Below, in pieces: positions 16,931-25,885 of a DNA stretch of 64,000 nucleotides. A model generated the notes under the pieces. It did no database searches. It was not told where the DNA came from and worked only from the letters and a program-made list of their open reading frames with translations. Position numbers and translations under genes: made by a program. The DNA is from an uncultured Lachnospiraceae bacterium (GTDB lineage: Bacteria; Bacillota; Clostridia; Lachnospirales; Lachnospiraceae): positions 124,001 through 188,000 of the forward strand of contig CAJTXN010000003.1 of assembly GCA_910583605.1 (NCBI GenBank). The letters are read 5' to 3'. Every line of letters begins with the position of its first letter. Position 1 is the first letter of the stretch.

Positions 16931-18151
16931 TTATCCAAGCAATTCCTTATTTTTCTGAATATATTCTTTCCAGACAGCTTCTCTATCTTTCTTATGTGTG
17001 TGTTCATATTTTTCTGTGTATTCATCATGTAACTTTTTCAATTGATCCATTAGTGGTGTATCGTTTGGAACTTTGCCACGCCGGATGCGTCCGTAAAGTT
17101 TGTTGTAGGATTTGGTGAACTCCTGATGGATTGGGTGCTGGAACAATTTTTCTTTATAAGTTTTTCTCACACCTACTTCGCTGCAGGTTGCGGAGGTATT
17201 TTTATAAATACGGCTGCAATACATCTGATCGGAAGAGTGCTTGGTCTGAAAATATCCATTACATAATTTACATTTCCGGATTACCATTTCACCAGACATC
17301 ATAATAGACAGTCCAGTATGAAGGAATTGTGCAAACGATGTGATATGGTAATCCTGTGTATCTGTATCCAGTAACTTTTCTGAAAACAAATCAAAGTAGG
17401 AACTCCATGCAGGAGTATCATTACCCAAAAAATTCTTTAAGTAATCTTCTGCAATCGGAAAATCAAATGCTTCCATATAAAAATTGGATTTGTTCAACAT
17501 TTTACAGTATGAATGGTATAAAGCTGCCGAGGTAGTGCTTGGTACAGAAGCATTGTCAGCATATGGTTCAATAAATACGGATTGGGTATATTCCCTTGCC
17601 TGTTCATAAGAAGATTTTAAGTGTAGCAGTTCTTGCAGGAGAACTGCTATTTTGGCTGAAAACAGTGACTTAGTTTCTTCATACGAACAGGATTTTTCAG
17701 TATAAAGATATAATGAATGGAGCAACGCATAGTAGTGTGGATAAAGATAAGCAAGTACAGGGTGTGGATCAAAGCACTCTTTTAAAATGTCCAAAACAGA
17801 GCTAGCGATATCACTAAATGCGTTACCATTAAAATCTTTAATAAAGCTGTCTATCTTATTGATGAGATTATCTTTTGATATATCAGGTTTTATTCCAAAT
17901 AAATGAATAGATGATAATAGCAGGTCAAACGTTTTGTCAAGCGTTTCTTTGTTTTCCGTATCATAATCAAGAATTTCCAGCCAATTAGAAAGCATAGAAC
18001 GATTTGAACCCAAAATTTCCTGATGCGGATTTCCGTCTATGTCACTGTAAGTCAATATAAGTGATTCTGAATAATCGGATTTTTTCATGCGGTATACAAG
18101 AGGAGAAAATGAAAGCTCTTGTTTTATTGTATTAATAGAATATAAATTCAT
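16931..18151 (-). CDS. DUF6076-like protein with a C-terminal zinc-finger-like motif
   Basis: A 406-residue cytoplasmic protein. The first 290 residues are helical and unremarkable. A Cys cluster follows (RKCKLCNGYF, then YCSRIY and TCSEVG near residues 295-330), like the CGNR/zinc-ribbon motifs of DNA-binding proteins, and a basic helical tail ends the chain. GGGAGG precedes the ATG. It is divergent from the excisionase-integrase pair, the usual position for such genes in Clostridia elements, which suggests a regulatory role in excision. The DUF number is recalled from family resemblance and should be treated as tentative. Confidence 0.65.
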   Translation of the reverse strand: MNLYSINTIKQELSFSPLVYRMKKSDYSESLILTYSDIDGNPHQEILGSNRSMLSNWLEILDYDTENKETLDKTFDLLLSSIHLFGIKPDISKDNLINKIDSFIKDFNGNAFSDIASSVLDILKECFDPHPVLAYLYPHYYALLHSLYLYTEKSCSYEETKSLFSAKIAVLLQELLHLKSSYEQAREYTQSVFIEPYADNASVPSTTSAALYHSYCKMLNKSNFYMEAFDFPIAEDYLKNFLGNDTPAWSSYFDLFSEKLLDTDTQDYHITSFAQFLHTGLSIMMSGEMVIRKCKLCNGYFQTKHSSDQMYCSRIYKNTSATCSEVGVRKTYKEKLFQHPIHQEFTKSYNKLYGRIRRGKVPNDTPLMDQLKKLHDEYTEKYEHTHKKDREAVWKEYIQKNKELLG

Positions 18152-18184
18152 GTGATTGCCTCCCTTTTGATTTCGTCAAATAAT

Positions 18185-18213
18185 ATTTTATCATAAAGAT
18201 ATAAAAATATCAA
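18185..18213 (-). promoter_or_regulatory. Promoter of the DUF6076-like gene
   Basis: On the minus strand TTGATA and TAAAAT are separated by 17 bp, 30-60 bp before the start codon, back to back with the xis-int promoter. Confidence 0.5.
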
Positions 18214-18223
18214 TAAAAATAGC

Positions 18224-18252
18224 TTGACATTATTTCGGGCAACGTGTATGAT
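18224..18252 (+). promoter_or_regulatory. Promoter of the xis-int operon
   Basis: TTGACA (18224-18229) and TATGAT (18247-18252) are separated by 17 bp, 70 bp upstream of the small HTH gene. It is nearly consensus and thus likely repressed in some conditions. Confidence 0.65.
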
Positions 18253-18322
18253 AAAACTGTAAGCAAGATATGAATAGCGAACAATTATATCTTGCGAAAG
18301 AATCAAGGAAGAAGGTGGCAAG

Positions 18323-18523
18323 GTGAAAGACAATAATTACATGATGTATGCGGAGGACATTTCAAGAGAGTTAGGTATCTCCAAAGGATATGCATACAAA
18401 ATCATTAAGGAACTGAACCAAGAGTTAAAAGAGGCTGGATTTATTGTGATTTCCGGCAGAGTTCCAAGAGCTTTTTGGGAAACAAAGTTTTATGGCAACA
18501 GGACACAAATTGAAACAGTATAG
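18323..18523 (+). CDS. Small HTH protein, probable excisionase
   Basis: A 66-residue protein with a MerR/Xis-like winged helix: YAEDISRELGISKGYAYKIIKELN forms the helix-turn-helix and the GFIVISGRVPRAFWE segment the wing. It reads from a GTG start 17 bp upstream of the integrase and on the same strand. In tyrosine-recombinase elements such proteins bend DNA at the attachment sites and direct excision; they can also act as regulators. AAGAAGGTGG lies just upstream. Confidence 0.8.
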   Translation: MKDNNYMMYAEDISRELGISKGYAYKIIKELNQELKEAGFIVISGRVPRAFWETKFYGNRTQIETV

Positions 18524-18540
18524 AGAAAGGAGAAGTTAAG

Positions 18541-19650
18541 ATGCCTGTTTATAAGGACGCAGAGCGTGGAAGCTGGTACTGCCAATTCTATTATGAAGAT
18601 TGGACAGGAAAGAGGAAGAAAAAGTACAAAAGAGGTTTCAGGACAAAGAAGGAAGCGCAGGATTACGAAAGTGAATTTAAGCGTGTAGCAAATGCAGATA
18701 TGGATATGTCAGTTGCTTCGTTTGTGGAGGTTTATTTTAACGATAAAAGTGGAGAGTTAAAAGAGCGTTCACAGCGGAATAAGAGGTACATGATACAGTC
18801 CCATGTAATTCCTTATCTTGGGGAGAAGAAAATGAATGAGATTACTCCGGCAGATATTATTGCGTGGCAGAATGAAATCCGTAACAAGAACTTTTCTGAA
18901 AGTTATCAGAGAATGCTTCAAAACCAAGTAACTGCTTTATTCACTCATGCACAGAAAATCTATAACTTATGGAACAATCCATGTAAAAAGGTAAAGAAGA
19001 TAGGACGTTCAGATGTGAGGCGGTTGGAGTTTTGGACTTACGAGGAATATCAGAAGTTTATAGCAACCTTTGAAAAAGGGAGTCGATCTTATCTAATGTT
19101 CCAGCTTTTGTTTTGGACAGGGATGCGTGAAGGCGAAATGCTTGCACTTTCTATGGAAGATATTGATTTGGAGAATTGCCAGATTCATATTACAAAAACA
19201 TACTATCGTATGAACAGGACAGATATGATTACGGAACCTAAGACGGATAATTCTGTGAGGACAATAGAAATTCCTGTATTTCTTGCAAATGAAATTCAGT
19301 CTTATTGGAAGCGGCTGTATCAGTATCCAAAAAATGAAAGACTGTTTCCAGTGGTTGCAGAGGCAGTGCAGCATACAATGAAAAGGCATATTGATAAGGC
19401 TGGTGTCAAGAAAATCGATGTCCATTCTCTTCGACATAGTCATTGCGCGTATCTCATAAAGCAAGGTGTACAGCCGTTGATTATCAAAGAACGGTTAGGG
19501 CATAAGGATATCAAGATTACGCTCAATACATATGGTCATTTATATCCAAGTGAACAGAAAAAGGTTGCTTCTTTACTGGATCATCTGATTGCAGATAACA
19601 GTGAGGAAAAGGAAAATGCCCCTGCTGGTAACAAGGGCATCTCCGAGTAG
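18541..19650 (+). CDS. int: Tyrosine-family site-specific integrase
   Basis: A 369-residue recombinase that would catalyse integration and excision at the tuf core. An arm-binding N-terminal domain (about 1-55, rich in aromatic and basic residues) and a SAM-like core-binding domain (about 60-150) precede the catalytic domain. Catalytic residues visible are Arg in TGMREGEM (about 195), His/Arg in HSLRHSHC (about 294-297), His in LGHKD (about 320) and the nucleophile Tyr in NTYGHLYP (about 330). GAAAGGAG precedes the ATG. The gene is 4.5 kb inside the left end, farther than is common, because of the cargo and the IS30-type insertion. Confidence 0.95.
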   Translation: MPVYKDAERGSWYCQFYYEDWTGKRKKKYKRGFRTKKEAQDYESEFKRVANADMDMSVASFVEVYFNDKSGELKERSQRNKRYMIQSHVIPYLGEKKMNEITPADIIAWQNEIRNKNFSESYQRMLQNQVTALFTHAQKIYNLWNNPCKKVKKIGRSDVRRLEFWTYEEYQKFIATFEKGSRSYLMFQLLFWTGMREGEMLALSMEDIDLENCQIHITKTYYRMNRTDMITEPKTDNSVRTIEIPVFLANEIQSYWKRLYQYPKNERLFPVVAEAVQHTMKRHIDKAGVKKIDVHSLRHSHCAYLIKQGVQPLIIKERLGHKDIKITLNTYGHLYPSEQKKVASLLDHLIADNSEEKENAPAGNKGISE

Positions 19651-19658
19651 TGAAAGCT

Positions 19659-19703
19659 GAGCTTTCCTATACTCTATCTAGCAAATATAGTATAGCAAAG
19701 CTC
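19659..19703. repeat. Large inverted repeat after int
   Basis: GAGCTTTCCTATACT (19659-19673) and AGTATAGCAAAGCTC (19689-19703) pair at 14 of 15 positions around a 15-base loop. No T-run follows on the plus strand, so it is either a weak terminator or a protein-binding or replication-related site. Confidence 0.6.
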
Positions 19704-19791
19704 CGGTCTTTCGACAATGGTGCAAGTGCAATTTCCATAATTTTTTATGGACTGCTTTTTGTACCTAAAATCAAAGGAAGGAGCTATTATT

Positions 19792-20439
19792 TTGTCCATT
19801 TTTAGTGAAGTAAAGGAATATCTGACAGCAAGACAGGCAGCGGAGAGTTATGGTTTGCAGGTTAAAAGAAACGGTTTAGCATGTTGCCCTTTCCATAACG
19901 ATAAGCACCCAAGCATGAAGATTGATAAAAATTATCATTGTTTTTCCTGTGGTGTCGGTGGAGATGCGGTTGATTATGTTTCGCGTATGTTTGGGCTGTC
20001 ACAGTATGATGCAGCGTTAAAGCTGATAGAGGATTTTACTCTGCCTATTGATGCGAAGGGAAATGTGGAGTTAAGTGTGCAGGAAAAAGAGCGAATCCGC
20101 AGGGAAAAAGCAGAGCGTGAAAGAATAATACGCATTCAGGAACGCTTTGAAAAATGGTGCAATCAGACTGTTGATATATTGAGGGAGTGTATTTCGGAGA
20201 TTGACAGTGTAAACCGTTTCCTCATTGGGAAACCGCCTGACATTATTTTTTCAGAGGATTATGCGCAGATGCTCCATGCAGAGCCGCTTATCAATTACTG
20301 GCTGGATATTCTGTGTATGGGAGATGTGTCAGAGAGGCAGGAGTTATTCCTAAAAGATAGAAAGAAGGTGGAGGAAATTGCAGGAAAAGTCTGCGCAGGC
20401 AGAAAACGGATTATGGAATGCAGTCGGGGAAGCGCTTGA
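19792..20439 (+). CDS. CHC2 zinc-finger primase-like protein
   Basis: A DnaG-type N-terminal zinc-binding domain: LACCPFHNDKHPSMKI (about residues 30-45) and YHCFSCGVGGDAVDYV provide the Cys-His-Cys-Cys set. The catalytic TOPRIM domain is absent; a charged coiled segment (RIRREKAERERII) and a helical C-terminus follow. The TTG at 19792 is chosen because AAGGAG lies eight bases upstream; the ATG at 19747 has none. The next gene starts inside its 3' end. Together with the VapE-type ATPase it forms the replication module of the element, probably priming the circular form. Confidence 0.8.
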   Translation: MSIFSEVKEYLTARQAAESYGLQVKRNGLACCPFHNDKHPSMKIDKNYHCFSCGVGGDAVDYVSRMFGLSQYDAALKLIEDFTLPIDAKGNVELSVQEKERIRREKAERERIIRIQERFEKWCNQTVDILRECISEIDSVNRFLIGKPPDIIFSEDYAQMLHAEPLINYWLDILCMGDVSERQELFLKDRKKVEEIAGKVCAGRKRIMECSRGSA

Positions 20440-21733
20440 TACAGAAATGAGTACAGTAGAGGATGTGCTGGAATCGCTTGCGAGAACGCAGAAAGGGAAT
20501 GTGAAATCTTCCATCGAGAACTGTATGACTATTTTATACAGAGATCCGGTGCTGAAAGATGCCATATGTAAAAATGAACTGACAAACAAAACTGATATTG
20601 TAAAGCCGCTATTATGGAAACGAAATAGAAGCTGTGTCACCGATGTGGATATGTACCAGATACAGCGCTACATAGAAACAAATTATGGCATTTCCAATGA
20701 TAAAGCTATTAACAAAGCTGTCAGTATCGCAGCCAGTGAGAGAAGTTATCACCCTATAAGGGAATTTCTTGAAAACCTGCAATGGGATGGGAAAAACAGA
20801 ATTGCAAGTCTGCTCCCGCGGTTTCTCGGTGCAGATGATAATGAATATACAAGAGAGATCATGCGGCTTTTGATGCTGGCGGCAGTCCACCGGATTTATG
20901 AGCCGGGCTGTAAGTTTGAAATCATGGTCTGCCTTGTGGGTGGTCAAGGTGCAGGAAAGTCTACATTCTTCCGTTTTCTTGCTGTCAATGATGAGTGGTT
21001 TACGGACGATCTGAAGCGTATGGATGATGAAAATGTTTATAGCAAGATGCAGGGGCACTGGATCATTGAAATGTCGGAAATGCTTGCCACTGTCAATGCA
21101 AAAAGCATTGAGGATATTAAATCGTTTCTGAGCAGGCAGAAAGAGACATACCGTATTCCGTATCAGACTTATGCAGAGGACAGACCAAGGCAGTGTATCT
21201 TTGTCGGCACATCAAATAATCTTGATTTTCTTCCGCTGGACAGGACGGGAAACAGAAGGTTTGCACCTGTTCTGGTTCATCAGGAACGTGTGGAAAAACA
21301 TATCTTAGAGGACGAAACGGAGTCGAGGGAGTATATTGTGCAGGCATGGGCTGAGGCAATGGTTATCTATAAAAACTGTCCGCATGAGCTGAAACTGTCA
21401 AGAGAAATGGAAGAATATCTGAAAGAGATGCAGAAACAGTTCATGCCAGAAGATACAAAAGTGGGCATTATTCAGGCTTGGCTGGACGATTGTACGGAAG
21501 AATATGTATGTAGCGAGATGATCTACAGGGAGGCACTGCGGCATGAGTATGAAGAACCGAAGCAATGGGAGATTAAGGAAATCAACAGTATCATGAACAC
21601 CTGTATTGCAGGGTGGGAAAAGATCAGTTCCCATAGGTTTGACAGGTATGGATTGCAGCGCGGCTGGAAACGTGAAACGGATGCACAGGGATTTACAGCA
21701 CTGCCAGATAATGTGCAGTTGCCTTTTAAGTAA
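20378..21733 (+). CDS. VapE/VirE-domain primase-helicase ATPase
   Basis: A 451-residue protein of the virulence-associated E family, which are SF3-like AAA+ helicases of phages and integrative elements. Walker A is GGQGAGKSTFFRFL near residue 187, Walker B is in HWIIEMSEM, and sensor-like residues are in FVGTSNN and TGNRRFAPV. It begins at TTG after GGTGGAGG and overlaps the CHC2 gene by 62 bp in another frame. It likely unwinds or primes the element's origin. Confidence is high for the family, moderate for the role. Confidence 0.88.
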   Translation: MQEKSAQAENGLWNAVGEALDTEMSTVEDVLESLARTQKGNVKSSIENCMTILYRDPVLKDAICKNELTNKTDIVKPLLWKRNRSCVTDVDMYQIQRYIETNYGISNDKAINKAVSIAASERSYHPIREFLENLQWDGKNRIASLLPRFLGADDNEYTREIMRLLMLAAVHRIYEPGCKFEIMVCLVGGQGAGKSTFFRFLAVNDEWFTDDLKRMDDENVYSKMQGHWIIEMSEMLATVNAKSIEDIKSFLSRQKETYRIPYQTYAEDRPRQCIFVGTSNNLDFLPLDRTGNRRFAPVLVHQERVEKHILEDETESREYIVQAWAEAMVIYKNCPHELKLSREMEEYLKEMQKQFMPEDTKVGIIQAWLDDCTEEYVCSEMIYREALRHEYEEPKQWEIKEINSIMNTCIAGWEKISSHRFDRYGLQRGWKRETDAQGFTALPDNVQLPFK

Positions 21734-21765
21734 ATGGATGTATGTTTTGAACTCTTTTTTATCCG

Positions 21766-21858
21766 GTTTACATGGCGCGTTTACATTTTTGTAAACGGTG
21801 AGTTTACAGTGGAATGTAGGAAAATCAAGGATTTCCGCCATTTGTAAACGGTGTAAAC
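21766..21858. repeat. Cluster of six GTTTACA iterons (putative parC centromere or origin)
   Basis: GTTTACA starts at 21766, 21779 and 21802, and its complement TGTAAAC starts at 21790, 21843 and 21852, all within 93 bp directly upstream of the ParM-like gene. The first four are spaced 11-13 bp apart. This arrangement fits a ParR-bound centromere in a type II partition locus, or iterons of a replication origin. Confidence 0.65.
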
Positions 21859-21913
21859 AGAAAAATAAGAAAACGCAAAAATAAGATTAATAACGATATG
21901 GAGGGAATTTATT

Positions 21914-22840
21914 ATGCAGAAATATAACAACAGTACAAAAATAATTATTGGCTTGGATCATGGCTATGGCAACATGAAAACGGCGCACAGGGTATTCCGG
22001 ACAGGGGTGGAATGCTTTGAAGAGGAACCGATAGTCAGTATGAATTACATCAAGTATAAGGATAAGTATTATGTAATCGGAGAAAATCACTTGATTTATC
22101 AGGGCAACAAAACGGATTCGCAGGACTTCTTTATTCTTACCCTGGCAGGATTGGCGGAGGAATTGAAATTTAGAGGGATGCATGAGGCAAAGGTAGTTTT
22201 AGCGGTCGGACTTCCCCTTGCATGGGCGAAAAGTCAGGCGGCAGATTTTAAGAAATATCTGATGCAGGAGCAGGAATTATTTTTCTCGTTCCGTAAAGAA
22301 AGTTACAGGGTGCATTTGTGCGGAGTGGAAGTGTTTCCGCAGGGCTTTGCGGCGGTATGTAATGCCGGAGCGATGAAAGGCTTTAACATGATAGCGGATA
22401 TTGGCAATGGAACTATGAACGTGATGCAGATTGTTGATGGCAGACCATTGGAAAAAAGCCTTGTGACGGACAAGTTCGGCGTTTCAATCTGTATGAAGGA
22501 AATACAAAAAGAACTGTCCAAATCAGCAGGGGAAAACATACCGGAGGTTCTGATTGAGCCAATGCTGATAAACGGACTGCAGGGCAGAGCAGATGCAACT
22601 GCAAAGACTGTAGGGCGTATTGCTACAGGATATGCAGAGGATATCTTGAAACGATTGGTTGATTACGGATATAAAGAAAATCTGGTGCATCTATATGTTA
22701 TTGGCGGAGGCGGCTGTCTTCTCAGACATTACAGCGATATTGCTTCAAAGGGAAATGTGACTTTTGTTGAGGACATCTGTGCAAACGCAAAAGGTTATGA
22801 GTACCTCGCAATGCAGAAACAGCGCAGGAAGGCGGTGTAG
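21914..22840 (+). CDS. ParM-like actin-family partition ATPase
   Basis: A 308-residue actin-like protein of plasmid segregation type. Phosphate 1 motif: GLDHGYGNMKTA near residue 14; phosphate 2: ADIGNGTMNV near residue 160; adenosine-binding VIGGGGCLLRH near residue 265. GGAGGG precedes the ATG. The downstream gene, 15 bp away, has features of a ParR adaptor, and iterons lie upstream, so centromere-ParM-ParR order is complete. Such a set on an integrating element implies a stage as a replicating circle that needs segregation. Confidence 0.88.
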   Translation: MQKYNNSTKIIIGLDHGYGNMKTAHRVFRTGVECFEEEPIVSMNYIKYKDKYYVIGENHLIYQGNKTDSQDFFILTLAGLAEELKFRGMHEAKVVLAVGLPLAWAKSQAADFKKYLMQEQELFFSFRKESYRVHLCGVEVFPQGFAAVCNAGAMKGFNMIADIGNGTMNVMQIVDGRPLEKSLVTDKFGVSICMKEIQKELSKSAGENIPEVLIEPMLINGLQGRADATAKTVGRIATGYAEDILKRLVDYGYKENLVHLYVIGGGGCLLRHYSDIASKGNVTFVEDICANAKGYEYLAMQKQRRKAV

Positions 22841-22855
22841 AAATGAGGTTATGGA

Positions 22856-23305
22856 ATGAAAAAGGCTTATAAATGCAGCAACATAAAATTCTGCATGGAA
22901 GATGAAAACCAGCGCAGGACGTGGGAATATTTGCAGGGTATTACACGAAAAGACGGTTCTTACGGGAAGATACTTTCTGATGCGTTTGTGGCGGCTCTTG
23001 ACAGGCAGATACAGGCTGTAACTGATAGGGCGGTGAGTGATTCTGTTATTCCGCTGGATCAGGATATGGATATTCTTGAGAAGATGCTGGACAGGGTGTT
23101 GGATCAAAAATTTCATGAGATGCTCAAAGAGTTACAGAGAGTCTTAACAGAGCAGATCAACAACAACTTCAGTGAATATGTTTCCGCAGTTCATTTCAAA
23201 GCAGAAAAACTTATGGAAAAGACTGATGCGGAGGAAATGGAGCAGATGCAGGAGACAGAATTATCCGAGGATATGATGGCGTTTGCATTTGCAATGGGCG
23301 AATAG
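22856..23305 (+). CDS. ParR-like partition adaptor
   Basis: A 149-residue protein directly downstream of the ParM-like gene. Its first 50 residues begin with a short beta strand (NIKFCME) followed by two helices (QRRTWEYLQGI and YGKILSDAFVAALDRQ), as in ribbon-helix-helix ParR proteins. A long helical middle and an acidic C-terminal tail (SEDMMAFAFAMGE) could contact the actin filament. The assignment is by position and predicted fold, not by a signature motif. Confidence 0.6.
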   Translation: MKKAYKCSNIKFCMEDENQRRTWEYLQGITRKDGSYGKILSDAFVAALDRQIQAVTDRAVSDSVIPLDQDMDILEKMLDRVLDQKFHEMLKELQRVLTEQINNNFSEYVSAVHFKAEKLMEKTDAEEMEQMQETELSEDMMAFAFAMGE

Positions 23306-23480
23306 GCGGTTCCGAATTTTTATATTCGGTACTCAATTTCGAAAAGGAAGCCTATGGAACGGTGCCGAAAAGTCTTTATCCAGTACCGTCGCTCATAGCG
23401 AATGACGGCGGTATTTTGCCGGAATGAGCAGTCTGGCGGATGTGTTTTGCGACAGACCACGGATGCCGCCAGGCAGACGG

Positions 23481-23574
23481 TATTTGCCAGCGGCAAATAC
23501 TACCCTCGGAGAGCGCCTTACTTCTGATACGCCAGTGTCAGAAGTAATAAGGCGTTACTTTTGACAAAAGTAAC
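23481..23574 (+). other. Probable oriT region with three nested inverted repeats
   Basis: Between the ParR-like gene and the MobV relaxase lie TATTTGCC-AGC-GGCAAATA (23481-23499), an arm pair CGCCTTACTTCTGA (23514-23527) with TCAGAAGTAATAAGGCG (23538-23554), and GTTACTTTTG-A-CAAAAGTAAC (23554-23574, perfect). MobV elements carry oriT hairpins immediately upstream of mob, so this 319-bp gap most likely holds the transfer origin. The nick site cannot be assigned. Confidence 0.65.
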
Positions 23575-23624
23575 AAAGCCGTAGCTAGCAGATGTACACA
23601 GAAAAAACAGAAAGGAGGCAGGGA

Positions 23625-24989
23625 ATGGCGGGGAGAACCATATCTTTTCCCAAAGGCGACGGGAGTCTTACGCACAACAACAGGGAATTTATAGCCAATA
23701 ATGTCTGTCAGGAAAGAACAGGCTGGAACAAAACCTATATCAGGGAATCCATAGCAGATGCTTATGAGAAATGCTTTGGGGAAGCTGTCAGGGAGTACAA
23801 TGCAGGGCAGAAACGTAACGACAGAAAGATCAACAATTATGTGAAGAAGATAGAGAACTCTGATAATGGGGAAAAGGTGTTTTATGAAAATATCGTACAG
23901 CTTGGTACAAAGGACGATACGCCCGTTGTGGATGAAAACGGAAATCTGACACAGGCGGCAAAGGAGGCGGTCGATCTGCTGGACGAGTATGTCAGGACTT
24001 TTCAAGAGCGAAATCCAAATTTATATTTATTTAACTGTGTCATGCATCTGGACGAGGCAACGCCGCATCTGCATATCGATTATATCCCTGTGGCTGATGG
24101 CTATAAAAAGGGCATGAAAACAAGGAACAGCATTTCTAAAGCCTTACAGCAGATGGGATTTGAAAAGGGCAAAGGCAGATACGATAATGAAGTTATCGAC
24201 TGGGAGGCAAGAGAACGGGATTATTTAATGGGATTATGTCAGGAACGCGGGATTGAGGTAGAGATAAAGGGCGATAAACGAGATAATCTTACCCTGCCGG
24301 AGTACAAAGCTGTAATGCGGAAGGTGGAGTGTCTTGAGGCAGAGGCGGAAAAGCTGGATAAGCGGAATGAAACTCTGGAACAGTGTAATGAAAGTTTGCA
24401 GAAGCGAGCATCTGACCTGCATGGACAGGTGCAGGAAATGGAAGCGCATAACAATGAACTGGTTTTGCAGGCGCAGGAGCTTACAGAACAGATCGAGGAA
24501 GCAGAGGCGAAAGAGAAAGCGGTGCAGGAGGTTCTCGCCAAACATGATCTAAGGGCGGAAACATTTAAAATGATTTCAAAGGCAGTGGCGGCAGAAACAA
24601 AAGATATGAAAAGCGCTGCTGTTCCAATGACAAGTCTTTTTGGCAGTGAGGAATATGTCAAAGTAAAGAAAAACGACTGGAATAAAATATTGGATGCTTT
24701 CAACAAAGCAGTATCAAGAAATCATCTCTTGGAGAAATATGAGAAGAAGATTTCCAATTTGGAGAAAACAATAGCTATGCTTACTGACCAGGTTGAAAAG
24801 TTAAAGCGTTTTATAGCATCAAAAGGACTTGGAGAGGCGTTTGTGGAATTTGTAAAATCGCTTGTGCCAAAGACCATGAAGCAGAAGCTGGAGGAGGCAA
24901 AAACCGATGCTGTGGAACATAACCAACAAAGAAAGATCAGCCAGCAGGACAAAGCAAGAAAAAATAGGCAGTGGCAACAGGAAATGTAG
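23625..24989 (+). CDS. mob: MobV-family relaxase (Pre/Mob)
   Basis: A 454-residue relaxase that would nick oriT for conjugative mobilization. The histidine triad motif HLDEATPHLHIDYIPV lies near residue 141, and the N-terminal FPKGDGSLTHNNRE region carries the usual Asn/His residues of the family. Residues about 230-330 are a long coiled coil, followed by a helical C-terminus rich in lysine. AAGGAGG lies seven bases before the ATG at 23625; an earlier ATG at 23592 lies before that site. No coupling protein is encoded, so a co-resident conjugative element would be needed. Confidence 0.92.
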   Translation: MAGRTISFPKGDGSLTHNNREFIANNVCQERTGWNKTYIRESIADAYEKCFGEAVREYNAGQKRNDRKINNYVKKIENSDNGEKVFYENIVQLGTKDDTPVVDENGNLTQAAKEAVDLLDEYVRTFQERNPNLYLFNCVMHLDEATPHLHIDYIPVADGYKKGMKTRNSISKALQQMGFEKGKGRYDNEVIDWEARERDYLMGLCQERGIEVEIKGDKRDNLTLPEYKAVMRKVECLEAEAEKLDKRNETLEQCNESLQKRASDLHGQVQEMEAHNNELVLQAQELTEQIEEAEAKEKAVQEVLAKHDLRAETFKMISKAVAAETKDMKSAAVPMTSLFGSEEYVKVKKNDWNKILDAFNKAVSRNHLLEKYEKKISNLEKTIAMLTDQVEKLKRFIASKGLGEAFVEFVKSLVPKTMKQKLEEAKTDAVEHNQQRKISQQDKARKNRQWQQEM

Positions 24990-25015
24990 ATTTTATGGAA
25001 AGTGAGGAACAGACA

Positions 25016-25366
25016 ATGAATATAACCTATGAAAAATGTGGAGATTATCTAATTCCGAATTTAATAGCTGATCCAGAGCCGGAGAGAGAGTTGAGGAAAT
25101 TTGGCCTAATGAGGAAATTTTATTTGAAGAACCATAGGAGAGGTATTTATTCAGGCTTGCTACTGTCAGGTGAATTAAAGAAACATCTGCTCATGATACA
25201 GGAGCAGGCAGAGGAAAGGTTCGATTTGTTAGTGGAGCAGATGGCAAAGCAGGAGGAAGTGACGGAAAAGTTAAAGGCGCAGGATCAGATGCTTTGGGTA
25301 AGGAAAATGAACAATATTAGGAATACGGCTGAGGAAATAGTGTTAAATGAGATAGTATACTGCTGA
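25016..25366 (+). CDS. tnpV: TnpV family transposon-encoded protein
   Basis: About 116 residues. The opening ITYEKCGDYLIPNL, then FGLMRKFYLKNHR and a helical region HLLMIQEQAEERFDLLVEQM match the TnpV proteins of Tn4451-like and related mobilizable elements. Their role is not established. The ATG at 25016 matches the family start and has GTGAGG nearby; longer starts (24971, 24995) would overlap the relaxase gene. Confidence 0.75.
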   Translation: MNITYEKCGDYLIPNLIADPEPERELRKFGLMRKFYLKNHRRGIYSGLLLSGELKKHLLMIQEQAEERFDLLVEQMAKQEEVTEKLKAQDQMLWVRKMNNIRNTAEEIVLNEIVYC

Positions 25367-25885
25367 TAAAGGTGGAGTGGGCGACTGCTCCACTTTTAGA
25401 GTTTAACAGGAGAAATGTTAATCAAAAGATATTTTACCATGTTCCTTTTCAAATTCGGCAATATGTTTCTTCATGAGCGGAACGGAAACTGGTATTGTGG
25501 TAAATACTTCGTGTTGCGGATTGAATTTAACAACAAGAAGCTCTGTGTATTTGGATATTCCACATTGTTTTATTTGCATGAAAGCAACAAAAAAGGGCAG
25601 TCGTTGGGATGAAGGAGAGGGAGACGTTTATTTCTGCTGAAAAGAAATGAACTTTGAGAATTTTAAACGAAATATCAAGCCATTTTTACTATGAAAACAG
25701 CAAAAATGGAGCTGTTGCTTTACGATTTTCAAATCATCAAAGCGACAGCCTTTGTTTTGTTATTCGCCGGAAACTTATAGTAGAATCAGTTAGTTCAATT
25801 CTCTCTTGTGGTTGAAAATATCCCTCTGTAGGAATATAATAATGGACAGAGAAATAAGGCAGTTTTTGTAAAATCATGGAGAACT
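25367..25885. other. Gene-poor stretch between TnpV and the HTH remnant
   Basis: The only plus-strand frame of note encodes 65 residues (25415-25612), with CAGGAGA only three bases from its ATG and no recognised similarity. It may be a relic. Otherwise the 520 bp show no support for a gene or an RNA. Confidence 0.4.

Noticed and set aside
25415..25612. 65-residue ORF after TnpV
   Set aside because: The ribosome binding site is too close to the start and no similarity is recognised; I describe the stretch but do not call a gene.
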